This document shows, piece after piece, positions 33,755-43,610 of a stretch of DNA of 64,000 nt (the first letter of the stretch is position 1; every line of letters starts with the position of its first letter). The stretch is from contig NC_067202.1 in assembly GCF_000699445.3 (NCBI RefSeq), positions 4,309,458-4,373,457 on the forward strand, in the 5' to 3' direction. The DNA is from Schistosoma haematobium (taxonomy: Eukaryota; Platyhelminthes; Trematoda; Strigeidida; Schistosomatidae). Below the pieces are notes generated by a model. That model was not told the DNA's origin. It did no database searches and saw nothing but the letters and a program-made list of their open reading frames with translations. A program made the translations under genes and the position numbers.

Positions 33755-34087
33755 CAATAGTTAAGATTGTGAGTCGATTGAAGTTAGACTACTATGGAAA
33801 ACCTGGAATGGTAGATGTGTCGCTCAATTTCGTCGATTAGTTGAAGTTAGACAATAACACCATTAGATACCGGCCGGTCTAGTGGTTAAGCGCTCGCGCG
33901 CCAGACTGATAGGTCGTGGATTCGAATCTCAAGAGGCAGGATCGTCGATGCGAACTGCTGAGGAGTCCCACAATAGGATGAAGCAGCCATCCAGTACTCC
34001 CAGGTTTTCCATTGCGGTTCAGCTTCAATTGACCCATGATTTCAACTATTGAAATTACTATACTATCCACAAAACCCCTTTTGATCT
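33755..34087 (+). repeat. HHR-SINE A fold-back composite
   Basis: Inverted tail 33757-33809 (AGATTGTGAGTCGATTGAAG, AAAACCTGGAATGG) joined to a + copy from the head (AGATGTGTCGCTCAATTTCG) through A box (CCGGTCTAGTGGTTAAGCGC), B box (GGATTCGAATCTC), hammerhead (CTGAGGA, GTCC/GGAT, GAAG) and tail to ACCCCTTTTGAT. The last ribozyme A is mutated. Confidence 0.85.
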
Positions 34088-34275
34088 AGTGGATGATTTG
34101 AAATAAATTTAGTTTGATGATCTCAAAATCAAATATGCTTGTTATTACTTAGATATTACCGAGTTTAGATAAGATACTATGATTTCTGTTATTATGACTT
34201 ACTACTGAATGACTTATTTATGTTACAGTAAATTTTCTAAACATAAATTTGATTATTTTGTTGATTATTTCATAG

Positions 34276-34386
34276 ATTCCACGTTACATAATCACTTTGC
34301 ATGAATTACTTGCTCATACACCATATGATCATGTTGATAGGAAGAAATTAGAGTTTGCTACATCGAAATTAGAACAAATATCTCAT
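34276..34386 (+). CDS. Ras-GRF exon: DH domain, fourth segment
   Basis: Exactly 37 codons: [41 protein letters not shown] and LHELLAHTP are signature residues of the DH domain in Ras-GRF. The acceptor TTATTTCATAG and donor GTAAGT flank it, phase 0 at both ends. The next family segment (the D-E-V-S-E-T-E-N region, then the second PH domain) was searched for by eye to the window end and not found, so the following intron is at least 29.6 kb or an exon was missed. Confidence 0.95.
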
Positions 34387-35195
34387 GTAAGTGATAGTAG
34401 TAATATTATTAGTAATATATATTAAACATAACTACTTATATTTTGTTTTGTTATCATTATCAGATTGAGTTTGTCTTACAGTAGTCTATGTCAGTTAACA
34501 ATAATGATAATAAGTGTTGCAGAGTTCGGTATCCGATTTTGACTCTGAAACTCAATCGCTCAATGCATAAGCTCCACTGGCTACCACAGTGAAAAGATAA
34601 AATTAGAAAGAACTTTACTGTAATGTAGGCCATCAGTAGTCTGTCTCATTCTTTAAAAATAAAAACGTTTTCTTGCCCAATCATATGCGCTTATTATCTA
34701 ACCTTTTTCTAATTACCTTAAAGTATCATTTTTCCTCCCTGACAACAGACTTAGCTTCTTGTAAACTAGCTGAAGGGGTTAAGAATGAGATAAACCATCA
34801 CCGCCACCACCACCACCAATAATAATAATTGTAATCTATTCTGAAAATAATTATGGGATACACACTAAGCATGATCAGGTTGGAACGAAATGTAACGCAA
34901 CATTTGAAATAAAATAGGGCTGTGAATTATCGGAAAAGACAGGATTTATAAATACTTTTAATTCAATCATTTCACTAGGATTTTAATAGTATTAAGTAAT
35001 GTTTGATTATAGGCGACAGCATTTTGGATTACACCATTACCAATAACATATACACTGCGATAGTTGTCGGTTTTGTAAGCATATAATTTTCTTTAAGAAT
35101 TAGTGTATAAAGAATATGAGTTCACAATGAACGTTTTGGAATGATCAATGTTCCATAGGATGAAGCAGTTAGCAGTCAGTATATTTTTTGTACAA
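34387..35195. other. Start of intron 7, nothing recognised
   Basis: Contains short ATT and CAC tracts (near 34800) but no exon. Confidence 0.4.
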
Positions 35196-35203
35196 AGACT
35201 AAG

Positions 35204-35690
35204 TTAATTCTAAGCAAAGATGGATAGATCCTGGGTTCAAATCTCGCGAGGCAGGATCGTCAGTACGAACTGCTGAAGAGTCCCATAATAGAACGAAACG
35301 ACGGTCCAGTACTTCCAGGTTTTCCATGGTGGTCTAACTTCAATTGACTTATGATCTCAACTATTGAAAAAAAGATGGATAGTTACTAACAGTGGAATCT
35401 AGGACGCGCTTTTCATCTTATTTCGGAGGTCCATTCTGGGATTAATAATAATAATTCGAACCCAGTACCGTTCACTTCAAATGCCATCGCGTTATCCACT
35501 TAGCTACTGAGTCCTGATAGCCACATACTTGTCCAATGGGCCGAAGTTTTCTAAATCCACTTGGTGTTGTTTTACTTATATCTTCCCACTGTTATTAAGG
35601 ATTGTAATTGGTCAGTCTCATGTTGGAATATGTGCATCCTGTGCGGGTTGCCTCGATATAGCTTTAAGTCACAACCGATTAAATGTATTG
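35204..35690 (-). repeat. Smα-like element hosting a nested HHR-SINE A
   Basis: The Smα blocks AAGCAAAGATGGATAG (35213-35227) and AGTTACTAACAGTGGAATCT onward are split by an insertion. Downstream are a decayed hammerhead, B box (GAACCCAGTACC inverted), A box (CCACTTAGCTACTGAGTCC inverted) and the distal GTTGCCTCGATATAGC block. The ribozyme core is degraded. Confidence 0.75.
35216..35382 (+). mobile_element. HHR-SINE A insertion with 12-bp target duplication
   Basis: AAAGATGGATAG occurs at 35216-35227 and 35371-35382. The 143 bp between them are a 5'-truncated + strand SINE from just before the B box (GTTCAAATC) through a hammerhead (CTGAAGA, GTCC, GAAC, GAAA; one stem II mismatch) to the A tail ending CTCAACTATTGAAAA. 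Because the target is Smα sequence, both ends of the insertion are certain. Confidence 0.92.
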
Positions 35691-36774
35691 CATTTTCAAA
35701 AAACAGTTTTATTATTTAAAAAGCCTGTAATAGTATTTTCCTAGTTTGTATCACGAAATGATCTTAGGTAGATAACCATGCAAAGCCAGAAAACACTGGA
35801 CACCTATCCCGTTCTAATATAGCACTCTGAAGTAATATAACTCTATTACCACAACAGGGGTGGGACCCAAAATCAATCAGAACACTCTGTTAAGTATCCG
35901 GTGAACTTCACTAAGAGAAATCAGCCAGTAGCTTAAACTATCTTTAAACTTGAATCATTCACCGAAATCAATTAACTAAAATCAATTTAAAAATAGGTTT
36001 ATCCTTTAAGGATGAATATCAGCTGTATTACAATATAGCTGTACAAATCAAATTTGGAATTGGATCGTCAAATATGTGCTAAATTCGAACTCAGAGTTAT
36101 CATGACTATTTACCTTTTTCTTTCAATCCTCATATTCTTACAACTTGGTTAAGCCCAAAAACGTACAGTTTATTCAGAATATTTCGAGAAATCATTCTTG
36201 AAACAATTGACTAGTACTGGGTTATTACTCATTAAAGTTGGTTCTGAGAAAAAAAAGCTAATCATCAATTTCCACCAATATTGATGAGACTATAATTTAT
36301 GGACAACCTTTGAACTATGTTAGAGTGTCTACTTAATAACTAGGACCAAATGAGGGTTATAAATTAGTATGAGGATTAGATTTATCACTAACTGACATCA
36401 GCTATTGTTGAGGAGATCCAGAAAACTCCTCGAAAAGACAAAGCTAAGAAAGGCTCTGAAACCACTGAAAAGCATCTTATCTAATTAGCACTCACTAGAA
36501 TTTTTGCCAGAAACATCCAGAAGTTGGAAAGTCACATTTAGAGTTTCTGATTAGATGATTAATACACAGATAGTATATTTAGTCGCATTCTAGAATTTAC
36601 GGGAAAAATGAAGAACATCTAAAATACTATAAAAAACCCTATATTTTCTGTACATAAATAAACCTTTGGAGTAGTGTTTCTTACGTACTTTGCGCCTTTT
36701 CTCTCGTGTTCAAGTCGCTGTATAAATCTAGCCTAGGGGGTAATAGAAGAGCTTAGGAACCGAATATAGAGTTC
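35691..36774. other. Intron 7 sequence with a SINE relic
   Basis: Near 35795-35905 an inverted, very diverged HHR-SINE relic is suggested (TATCCCGTTCTAATATAGCA, GGGTGGGACCC). The rest is unassigned. Confidence 0.4.
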
Positions 36775-36912
36775 AATTAGCAAGACTTATCAGATATAAT
36801 TTCAAAACTTTATTTAACCAAATGGATCAGTGAATTTCACGCCGAAATCCGAGATCTCTTATTTTATACCTAATTGGTTCATCCATAAATTATAATCTTA
36901 CCACAACATCAG
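36775..36912. repeat. Dispersed repeat shared with 10305-10440
   Basis: AACCAAATGGATCAGTGAAT, TTATACCTAATTGG and TTCATCCATAAATTATAA match the earlier copy. Confidence 0.6.
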
Positions 36913-37229
36913 CTGGATGAGTGCAAAAATAAGTTCTTCACTTAACGAATTACTCAACTGTTTTTTTTCTTCGTGTGTTTGGTGTACTCTTCCTCTCATC
37001 AACCAACTTTTAATTTTGTAGCTTGACATAATCTAATTTCATAGTTATTGTAAGTTCCATTCACTGGAATCTGGAGAATCTAGCCTGTCTACCAATCTAT
37101 AATCTGGATACTTTACTATAAATTGTTATGGTCATTCAACCAATGTGTGTTATTGTTGTTGATGTTGTTGGTCAATACTTAATATACAACTTTTCACACT
37201 AAACCATAAAAAGAAAAATTATTTATTTT

Positions 37230-37462
37230 AACACATAGATATTGGTAAAAGGAGGCATCAAATTCATACGTGCCACACAAATCTCATTCGATATGTGTGA
37301 GGGCTGGGATACAGCCCGGGTGCCCAAACCGAACCACGTGGTTTTCTTAGGGGGCCACTCCCCGAGCCTTTGACCTGAAAGTCTGATCCACAAGGCAGTG
37401 GAGCATCGTATGGAGATCCAGTCTCATGGAAGCCGGTGACCAACAATTGGTTCATACCCCAT
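37230..37462 (-). repeat. R1 repeat, truncated
   Basis: Tail end (ATATTGGTAAAAGGAGGC) to GTGACCAACAATTGGTTCAT. The sense-strand 5' half is missing, as expected of 5' truncation during retroposition. Confidence 0.8.
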
Positions 37463-37524
37463 TAAAATAAAAAAAACCCAACATTTAAGCATGTTTTTAC
37501 CCATTATATATATATATATAGAAA

Positions 37525-37952
37525 TGATTGCGTAATTTTTTGATTGAGATCATGAACCGATTGATGTTAGACCACTAATGAAAACCTGGAATGACTGGAC
37601 GGTCGTTTTGTCCTATTGTGGGACTCCTCAGCAGTGCGCATCCATGATCTCGCTCGCGGAATTCCAACCCAGGGTCTTCAGTCTCGCGCGCAGACGCTTA
37701 ACCTACTGGACCACTGAGCCTGCATCCAATGGTGTCAATGTCTAACCTTAACCAATCCACGAAATTGCGCGACCATCTTCCATTGTACTGAGGTAGACAC
37801 CTGTTTCTACTTGACATGGATTAGCTCCACAATAGGACGAAACGACCGTCCAGTGCTTCCAGGTTTTCAATGGTGGATTAACATCAATTAGTTCATGATC
37901 TCAATCAAAAACCTTACAATCTCCGCAACCCCGAAACTGATGATTACGCAAT
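37525..37952. repeat. HHR-SINE B fold-back composite
   Basis: Minus arm about 37537-37818 (GATTGAGATCATGAACCGAT through hammerhead, B and A boxes to ATGGATTAGCTCC) joined to a + tail 37819-37940 (ACAATAGGACGAAACGACC to CTCCGCAACCCC). Imperfect flanks TGATTGCGTAAT (37525-37536) and TGATTACGCAAT (37941-37952) match at 10 of 12. The minus-arm ribozyme has AAAA for GAAA. Confidence 0.85.
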
Positions 37953-38244
37953 ACTTCAAATTGCATGTTAATTTTAAACTGGAAAAACGAAAACGAAATC
38001 TTTATTATTGAGGTAATGGAATAGCGATGATATTTTTGTTTTCGTTCTTTCTTATACTATGGATACGTACATGATTATATAGTTCAATATGTAGCCCACA
38101 ATTCTTTTGAAGTGATCAATAAATTAAAATGATTGATCCATTCACTTTGAATATCAATCAATAAGGGAAAAATAATATTATTCAGTATTTGTTAACTTTT
38201 AGAATATAGACTGTTTGTATGTTTGTCTATATGTCTACCTATCT

Positions 38245-38295
38245 ATCCATCGATTGATTGATTGATCGATCAATCGATCGATTGATCAATTTTGA
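38245..38295. repeat. (ATTG)n and (ATCG)n microsatellite
   Basis: ATTGATTGATTGATCGATCA-type run, partly self-complementary. Confidence 0.9.
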
Positions 38296-38499
38296 GTTTG
38301 TATTGTCATATTATATAATATATAAACAATAAGAGTGATGTCATATTGTATGGAATAAACAGACATATATTTATATATATACAATGACTTACTTAATTGT
38401 TCATATTGGTAATCGATAAAATCAAGGGTTCGTCTTTTTTAATATTTTCTTGTTCTCATAGCTTGAATAGATAATAATGAATAAATAAACGTTTATTTA

Positions 38500-38696
38500 A
38501 TATACCTTTGTGGGCCAGGGTAATTTTGCATTGGTTCTCAGGAGAATCAGACACCATCCGGACTTTCACGTGACAACCAAACAGTACAGCTCAACCCCGT
38601 TTAACAAGAGAACCAGACATCGTATAGGCTTTAACGCTACAATCTGAATAGTACAGCTCAAACCTATGGCGCAACCACACAGGTACCAAGCACCCT
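38500..38696. repeat. R4 dispersed repeat
   Basis: Second copy of the 6125-6320 repeat, with GGAGAATCAGACACC and AGAGAACCAGACATC direct units, CTTTCACGTGACAACC and CACAGGTACCAAGCACC. It abuts a SINE copy at 38697. Confidence 0.7.
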
Positions 38697-38958
38697 GGTG
38701 GATTAGTTGAAGTTAGACATTAATACCATTGGATGCCGGCTCAGTGGTCTAGTTGGTTAAGCACCTGGCGCGGGACTGATAGGTCCTGGGTTTGAATCTA
38801 GTGGGGGGGGGTCATGGATGCGCCCTGCTGAGGAGTCCCGCAATAGGACGAAACGGCCGTCCAGTACTCCCAGGTTTTCCATGGTGGTCTAACTTCAATT
38901 GACTCATGATCTAAATTGTTTAAAATTACTACAATCTCCACAAAACCCCTTCTGAAAC
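38697..38958 (+). repeat. HHR-SINE A with well-preserved hammerhead
   Basis: Head GATTAGTTGAAGTTAGACAT, A box GCCGGCTCAGTGGTCTAGTT, B box GGTTTGAATCT (one change), hammerhead 38822-38867: CTGAGGA, stem II GTCC/GGAC, GAAA, stem III ACGG/CCGT and cleavage triplet GTC. Stem I is weakened to about 3 bp (CTG/CAG). Tail TTCAATTGACTCATGATCTA to ACCCCTTCTGA. Confidence 0.88.
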
Positions 38959-39086
38959 TTTCATTTTCTATTTGGTTTATTAAAAATCATTAAGAAAACA
39001 GATAAAAAAGATTCATCATTTTTATGTGGAATAATTTTCTTCTAAGATTTTGAAATGATGGAGAAGATTTGTAGCTAAAGTGGATG

Positions 39087-39268
39087 GTTTTGATGGAGGT
39101 TTGTTCTTTGGGTTGGATCGTTTAGTCATGGAGCTTTCATGATTCTTTTGAACGATATCATCAGCACAAACTTCAGATAAACTTTTATCGATTGATTATA
39201 TCGTTCAAAAGAACGATGAAACTTCCACGACTACACTATCCTGCTCAGAGAATAAAACTCCATCAAAA
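39087..39268. mobile_element. PLE fragment: inverted pair of hammerhead motifs
   Basis: The left arm 39087-39158 and right arm 39198-39268 are inverted copies of one sequence. On the minus strand, CTGATGATATCGTTC ... CATGAAAGCTCC has an intact CTGATGA and GAAA. On the plus strand, stem II ATCGTTC-AAAA-GAACGAT is perfect and GAAA is intact, but the first core box reads TTGATTA. The same module occurs at 45185 and beside Penelope-like coding sequence at 49300. PLEs in other eukaryotes are known to carry hammerheads. Confidence 0.7.
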
Positions 39269-39419
39269 ATAATTTTGTCTTTATATGCAAAAAAGCTTGT
39301 CACAGTCATATTGTTTACATGAATTCGTTAAAGACATTTCAAAAGAAAGAAATAAACTACTGTGATCATTACAAAATGGAATAGTTTTGTTGCTATTCTG
39401 AAAATGTAACCAAAACAAG

Positions 39420-39508
39420 AGTCAGTCAGTCAGTCAGCTACAACGTAGGACCAGGCACATATATGCATCAGTTCAAGTTGCCATACCTCATTAACACAAC
39501 AAGGTGAA
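39420..39508 (-). mobile_element. NL2-type 3' tail
   Basis: Inverted tail module: (GTCA)n, GCTACAACGTAGGACCAGGC, CATCAGTTCAAGTTGCCATA. 5'-truncated insertion. Confidence 0.7.
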
Positions 39509-39694
39509 GACCAGACATTATGGGAATTTCTAATTACAATAGTATTTAGGAATAAATGTGTTATACTATGTTCAACAATAATTACGAATCAAACGGATAT
39601 GCGTGAATTCAGAGATACACTGATTTGAAGTCTAACACCAGTGATTCAGTTTTTCTTCATGAAACAGCTTAATTTTTAAAAAAAATCAGTAGGG

Positions 39695-39890
39695 AGGTTT
39701 TGTAGATATTATAGTCATTTCAATAGTTGACATCATGAGCAGTGCGTATCGACGATTCCGGCTCGTGAGATTCGAACCGAGGACCTATCGCTCTGAGGGG
39801 TCCCACAATAGGATGAAACGGCCATCCAGTGGTTCCAGGTTTTCCATGGTGATCTAGCTTCAATCGATTCATGATCTCAATTACTAAAAT
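39695..39890. repeat. HHR-SINE A rearranged composite
   Basis: Inverted tail (GGAGGTTTTGTAGATATTAT to GTTGACATCATGAG), a jump to the inverted B-box region (GTGAGATTCGAACCGAGG), then a + arm (GAGGGGTCCCACAATAGGAT to GATTCATGATCTCAATTAC). A fold-back with an internal deletion. Confidence 0.75.
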
Positions 39891-39999
39891 TAATTAAAAA
39901 AGTAAAAGAAAAGGTTAGAAAATCATATTTTTCCGGTTGTTATGTTAAGCTCACATAACTTATTCTGGCTTCCGAACAGACCAATTTATTCATTCTTCT

Positions 40000-40215
40000 T
40001 GATTTACGGTTTAACCTTGTTAATTATTCACTTATCAACCCTGACTGTGTGTGCATATCCTATCTTACTCATCACATGCCTGTAACATATTTTTGTGACG
40101 ATAAATATCGATTAACGCTTGATTAAATTTATTTCACATGCGTTCTCCAGTCCGTTTCCCTTTCTTTGCTCCGTCTCTCTGATTGTCTGTTCCGATCAAC
40201 GCTTGATATATGATT
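40000..40215. repeat. Repeat related to the inside of 63045-63340
   Basis: TTTCTTTGCTCCGTCTCTCT, GATTGTCTGTTCCGATC and TATCGATTAACGCTTGAT resemble CTTTGTTCACTCCGTATCCC and GATTGTCTGTCAATG in the later element. Type unknown. Confidence 0.4.
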
Positions 40216-40270
40216 ATTCGGACTACAAAGGAAAATAACAAGATGGTCTCAATTGTCTTCTAGATATTTA

Positions 40271-40660
40271 TCAGTATAGGGTTGTGGAAATTGTTAGGCT
40301 TTGACTGAGATCATAAATGGATCAATTTTAGACCACCATTGAAAACATGAAAGCACTGGACGGCCGTTTTATCATAGGATTGGGACTCCTCAGCAGTAAG
40401 CATCCACGGTCACACACGCAGGATTCAAACACAAGACCTCCAGTTTTGCGCGCGAACGCTTAACCTCCAGACCACCGGACCGTCATTCAGCGGTGTTAAT
40501 GTCTAATTTATACCAATCCACAGCATTGAGCGACCGTACGCCACTGTCATTAGTGAATAACTGTCTCACACCAGACACGAGCGAAACGGCCGTCCGGTGC
40601 TTCTAGGTTTTCAATGGTGGTCTAACATTGATCCATGAATGATCTTCGTTTTCATCTGTC
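40271..40660. repeat. HHR-SINE B fold-back composite
   Basis: Minus arm about 40275-40569 (GGGTTGTGGAAATTGTTAGG to AATAACTGTCTCACACCAGA) joined to a + arm from about 40570 (GAGCGAAACGGCCGTCCGG to CATTGATCCATGAATGATC). The + arm starts at the last stem II base pairs and GAAA of the hammerhead. Confidence 0.8.
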
Positions 40661-41009
40661 GTTAGAGTAAAATCAGTCTGCGATATAAACTATGGAAATT
40701 CAGCAATCTCTGTAATCCCCTCTGGCAATAATTATAGACCGATAACTAAAATGTAGATTAGAAAAATTATATGTACCGCTAACTAAAACAATCCATTGAG
40801 TATGATGTAAATAGTTTGGTTATTCTACTTTTTTATCTTGAATAGTTTAAGTTAATAATCCGGAATACAACAACCCTAGAGTTGAAAATGTTTCTTTCTT
40901 CATTCATTTTCGCAAGATAAAAAAGTAAAAAGAACGCAAATCAGCTGTAACTGTCCTTAAAAATCATAAGGTTTCAAAATAATTAAAGGAACCTTATAGC
41001 CGAGTTTTC

Positions 41010-41160
41010 TTCTAGCCAATTATGATAGTAGCTACTAGTGAAACACAGAATGTGCGTTTCTTCCTTTTTGGGACTATTCAGTGCTCAGAATACATGCATA
41101 CTTTCAAGAGATTGGTCAATCCTAGACCTTAGCATCAACATCAGGAAGATCCAAACCTTT
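41010..41160 (-). repeat. Smα-like relic
   Basis: AGTAGCTACTAGTGAAAC, TGCGTTTCTTCC and TTTTTGGGACTATTCAGTGC follow the Smα minus-strand order. The core is heavily mutated. Confidence 0.4.
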
Positions 41161-41225
41161 ACAATTGAAATAAAACTACGTAGTTGTTTTTATCAAAAAT
41201 AGTCGAAATAATCAAATGATCAAAC

Positions 41226-41380
41226 GAGACTGATAGGTCCTGGGTTCGAATCCCGCGAGGCGGGGTCGTGGATGCGCACTGCTGAAGAGTCCCATGATAG
41301 GACGAAACGGCCGTCCAGTGCTTCCAGGTTTTCCATTGTGGTCTAGCTTCAACTGACTCATAATCTCAAGTGTTGAAATA
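41226..41380 (+). repeat. HHR-SINE A, young 5'-truncated copy with intact hammerhead
   Basis: Starts just upstream of a perfect B box GGTTCGAATCC (41243-41253). The hammerhead at 41276-41321 is complete: stem I GCACTG/CAGTGC, CTGAAGA, stem II GTCC/GGAC with a 7-nt loop, GAAA, stem III ACGG/CCGT without a real loop, cleavage triplet GTC with predicted cleavage after 41315. It lacks the A box, so this copy cannot easily transcribe itself. Tail TTCAACTGACTCATAATCTC to TTGAAATAAAAA. Confidence 0.9.
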
Positions 41381-41589
41381 AAAACATATTTATTTTCAAG
41401 TGTTGTCTCAGAATTAATGAATAAGTCTATTGGAAGATTATTATGAACTAGAGAGTTCCTTAACAGTAAACATCCGTAATCTCATATGAAAAGTTGAAAC
41501 TAGGACACGATGACATTAGATCATTGAGTTAGAATTTAACGGGTTTTTGTAATACAAATTCAATCAATTTACAATATTACTTATCGACG

Positions 41590-42075
41590 ACTTTGTAGTG
41601 TGGCGTCGATTCGCGGCTGACTATGATCACCACTACAGAAAGACTACGTGCCAGTTAACCGATAAGATCCTCCGTAAACCAAATATCAGAAGGCAGTTGA
41701 TGGCTGTAGTCGAGATGTATTCGTTGGTGATCTCGTGGTATCGAAAGAATACCGAGATCGTTTCAGGTTACAAGTGTGGTTACTGAGCGTAACCGAATTC
41801 GTGCAAGGTCACAATCAACGGGAGAATGTTTGTATTTTGGTACAGTTAAACAAACAAGTACGGTAAAACAATCCCTGGTACAATTAGTTATAATAATAAT
41901 TGTTTCCATTACACCAATCGCGTTCTCTTGATAACAGTAGGTCAGTACAACTTAATACCAGAGGTGAATCATGTCCTCCATAACTGAATTTTATCACTCA
42001 AAACGTCTTAGTGAAATTTCTAGAACTCTTGTTGAAACTATTCATCAGTCAGAACGTCGTTATTATGAGTAAGAG
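41590..42075 (+). other. GC-richer block with short open frames, unassigned
   Basis: A 62-codon frame at 41598-41786 (WRRFAADYDHHYRKTTCQLT, then LMAVVEMYSLVISWYRKNTE) and a short one near 41969-42070 (TEFYHSKRLSEISRTLVETI, HQSERRYYE). GATCTCGTGGTAT and ATACCGAGATC form a hairpin near 41733-41763. The base composition looks like retrotransposon sequence, but no family motif was recognised. Confidence 0.35.
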
Positions 42076-42565
42076 GTTGAGTGAAAACTGATGAGAAGTT
42101 TGAAGATCTAGTGTAAAATCCTGTGAAGTGTAGTTGGTATATCTTATCTGAGAGTTTGAATCTAAGACAACAATTGATAAACATATGTCTATTAGTGATG
42201 ATAAATTAATTCGAGTTAGAAAATTCATTTCCTAATATATATATATAAATCTAGAAAGATTGTGCTACAATCATTCTATATAGGAAATGTATTATTGTTA
42301 TAAATGACTGTGTTGAAATTGCATGATCCCATGATCTGGTATATGTTGAATAGAACTGAATTTGAAATGTCATAAAGGTGATCGAATTCCGACAACACAA
42401 AAAAATTGGTAGATTAATTAAATCTATCAAATAGAAGTGTTGATATTTCCAGTAAACTTCTGCAAGGAAAATATTAGCTAAAGTTTCGATGCTCATCAGA
42501 ACATTTTGTTATGTTAGATCATATGAATTCTCATTGAATGCAATTAAATTAGTTAATCATAAGAT
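42076..42565. other. AT-rich sequence, nothing recognised
   Basis: A short AT palindrome (TTTCCTAATATATAT against ATATAGGAAATG) near 42228-42290. No gene. Confidence 0.4.
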
Positions 42566-42968
42566 TGCTAGGGTTGAAGCTATCACGACTTCACTTAATC
42601 GGCGAACGAGAAACAAAACTCGGTGACCAAAGACCAGTAGGCTAGCTATTGATACGTCCCAGCCCCGCTAACTAGAGGGAGAAGTCCAAGCTTGGAATGG
42701 GGAAGCATTTTCTGCAAACAGCCAGAAACGAGCGGTAATAACAAACAATTCAAAACGTATATATACAGTACAAAACCGTCCTTGGGGAGGGTTACCAAAT
42801 AGCAAAGTAAAAGACGCAAGGGACCAATAGTATTTAAGATATTTCCCAGTGGGAAATACGACATGAAGGTGACAAGAGCGCCTTTAGTGCGAAAATAAAG
42901 AAATTCAAATTTTCTAAATAAAATTACAAAAGTAGGTCCTTTCCCGAGTGAGTTCTGGGGATCTAATG
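42566..42968 (-). mobile_element. LTR-b solo LTR-like repeat
   Basis: Reverse-complement copy of 1619-2029: TGCTAGGGTTGAAGC at one end and GGGGATCTAATG at the other, with TATATATACA near 42759. No target duplication or internal coding region. A 72-codon frame inside is not a gene. Confidence 0.65.
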
Positions 42969-43103
42969 TCCCTAAGAAAGATATAAAGTTATGTTTAATA
43001 ATGTAATTCTAAATAACGGATGCCGTTGTACAAAATGGTCAGTAAAAGAATCATTTGGTCTCAAACAGTCATACAGACACTTTTTTATTGGTTAACAACT
43101 AGA

Positions 43104-43222
43104 TTTCTATAGTTGAGATTCTGAGTCAATTGAAGCTAGACCACCATAGAAAACCTGGAAACACTAGATGGCTGTTTCATCCAATTGAAATTACCATAAT
43201 ATCCACAAAAACCTCTTCTGAT
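43104..43222. repeat. HHR-SINE A minimal fold-back
   Basis: Inverted tail to the hammerhead edge (GTTGAGATTCTGAGTCAATT to GGCTGTTTCATCCA), then only the last part of a + tail (ATTGAAATTACCATAATATC to ACCTCTTCTGA). Confidence 0.7.
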
Positions 43223-43464
43223 ATCAAATTACATTTCTATTAGAGATTCATTAATAGACATTGCTCTATTGAGAAACTCAGTAATCTCATTTAAAATTAG
43301 TTATACACAATTTATCTAAGATGTTATCGAAAGCAAATATGTGATAGTTTATATCAATACAATTGAATTGTTTATCAACAGACATCAAAACTGTCAATAA
43401 CTAGACGTTGCTATGAAAGATAATGGTACTTAACTAATCAAAGAATTTTCATGATCAGGTTGTT

Positions 43465-43610
43465 AAGAGTGTCGAATTTCATTGAAATCACGAACCTGTT
43501 TAAGTTAGTCCATCATTAAAAACCTGGAAGCACTGGATAGCTGTCTCATCCTACTATGGGACTCGACATCCAAAACAAGTAACAGGGGCTCGAACCCAGA
43601 ACGTTAAGGT
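43465..43610 (-). repeat. HHR-SINE relic
   Basis: TTGAAATCACGAACCTGTTT, AAAACCTGGAAGCACTGGAT, CTATGGGACTCG and GGGGCTCGAACCCAG preserve the inverted order of tail, hammerhead and B box. Confidence 0.65.

Noticed and set aside
41226..41300. tRNA genes at perfect or near-perfect B boxes
   Set aside because: The B boxes lie in SINE heads followed by hammerhead and tail; no cloverleaf with paired acceptor stem was found.
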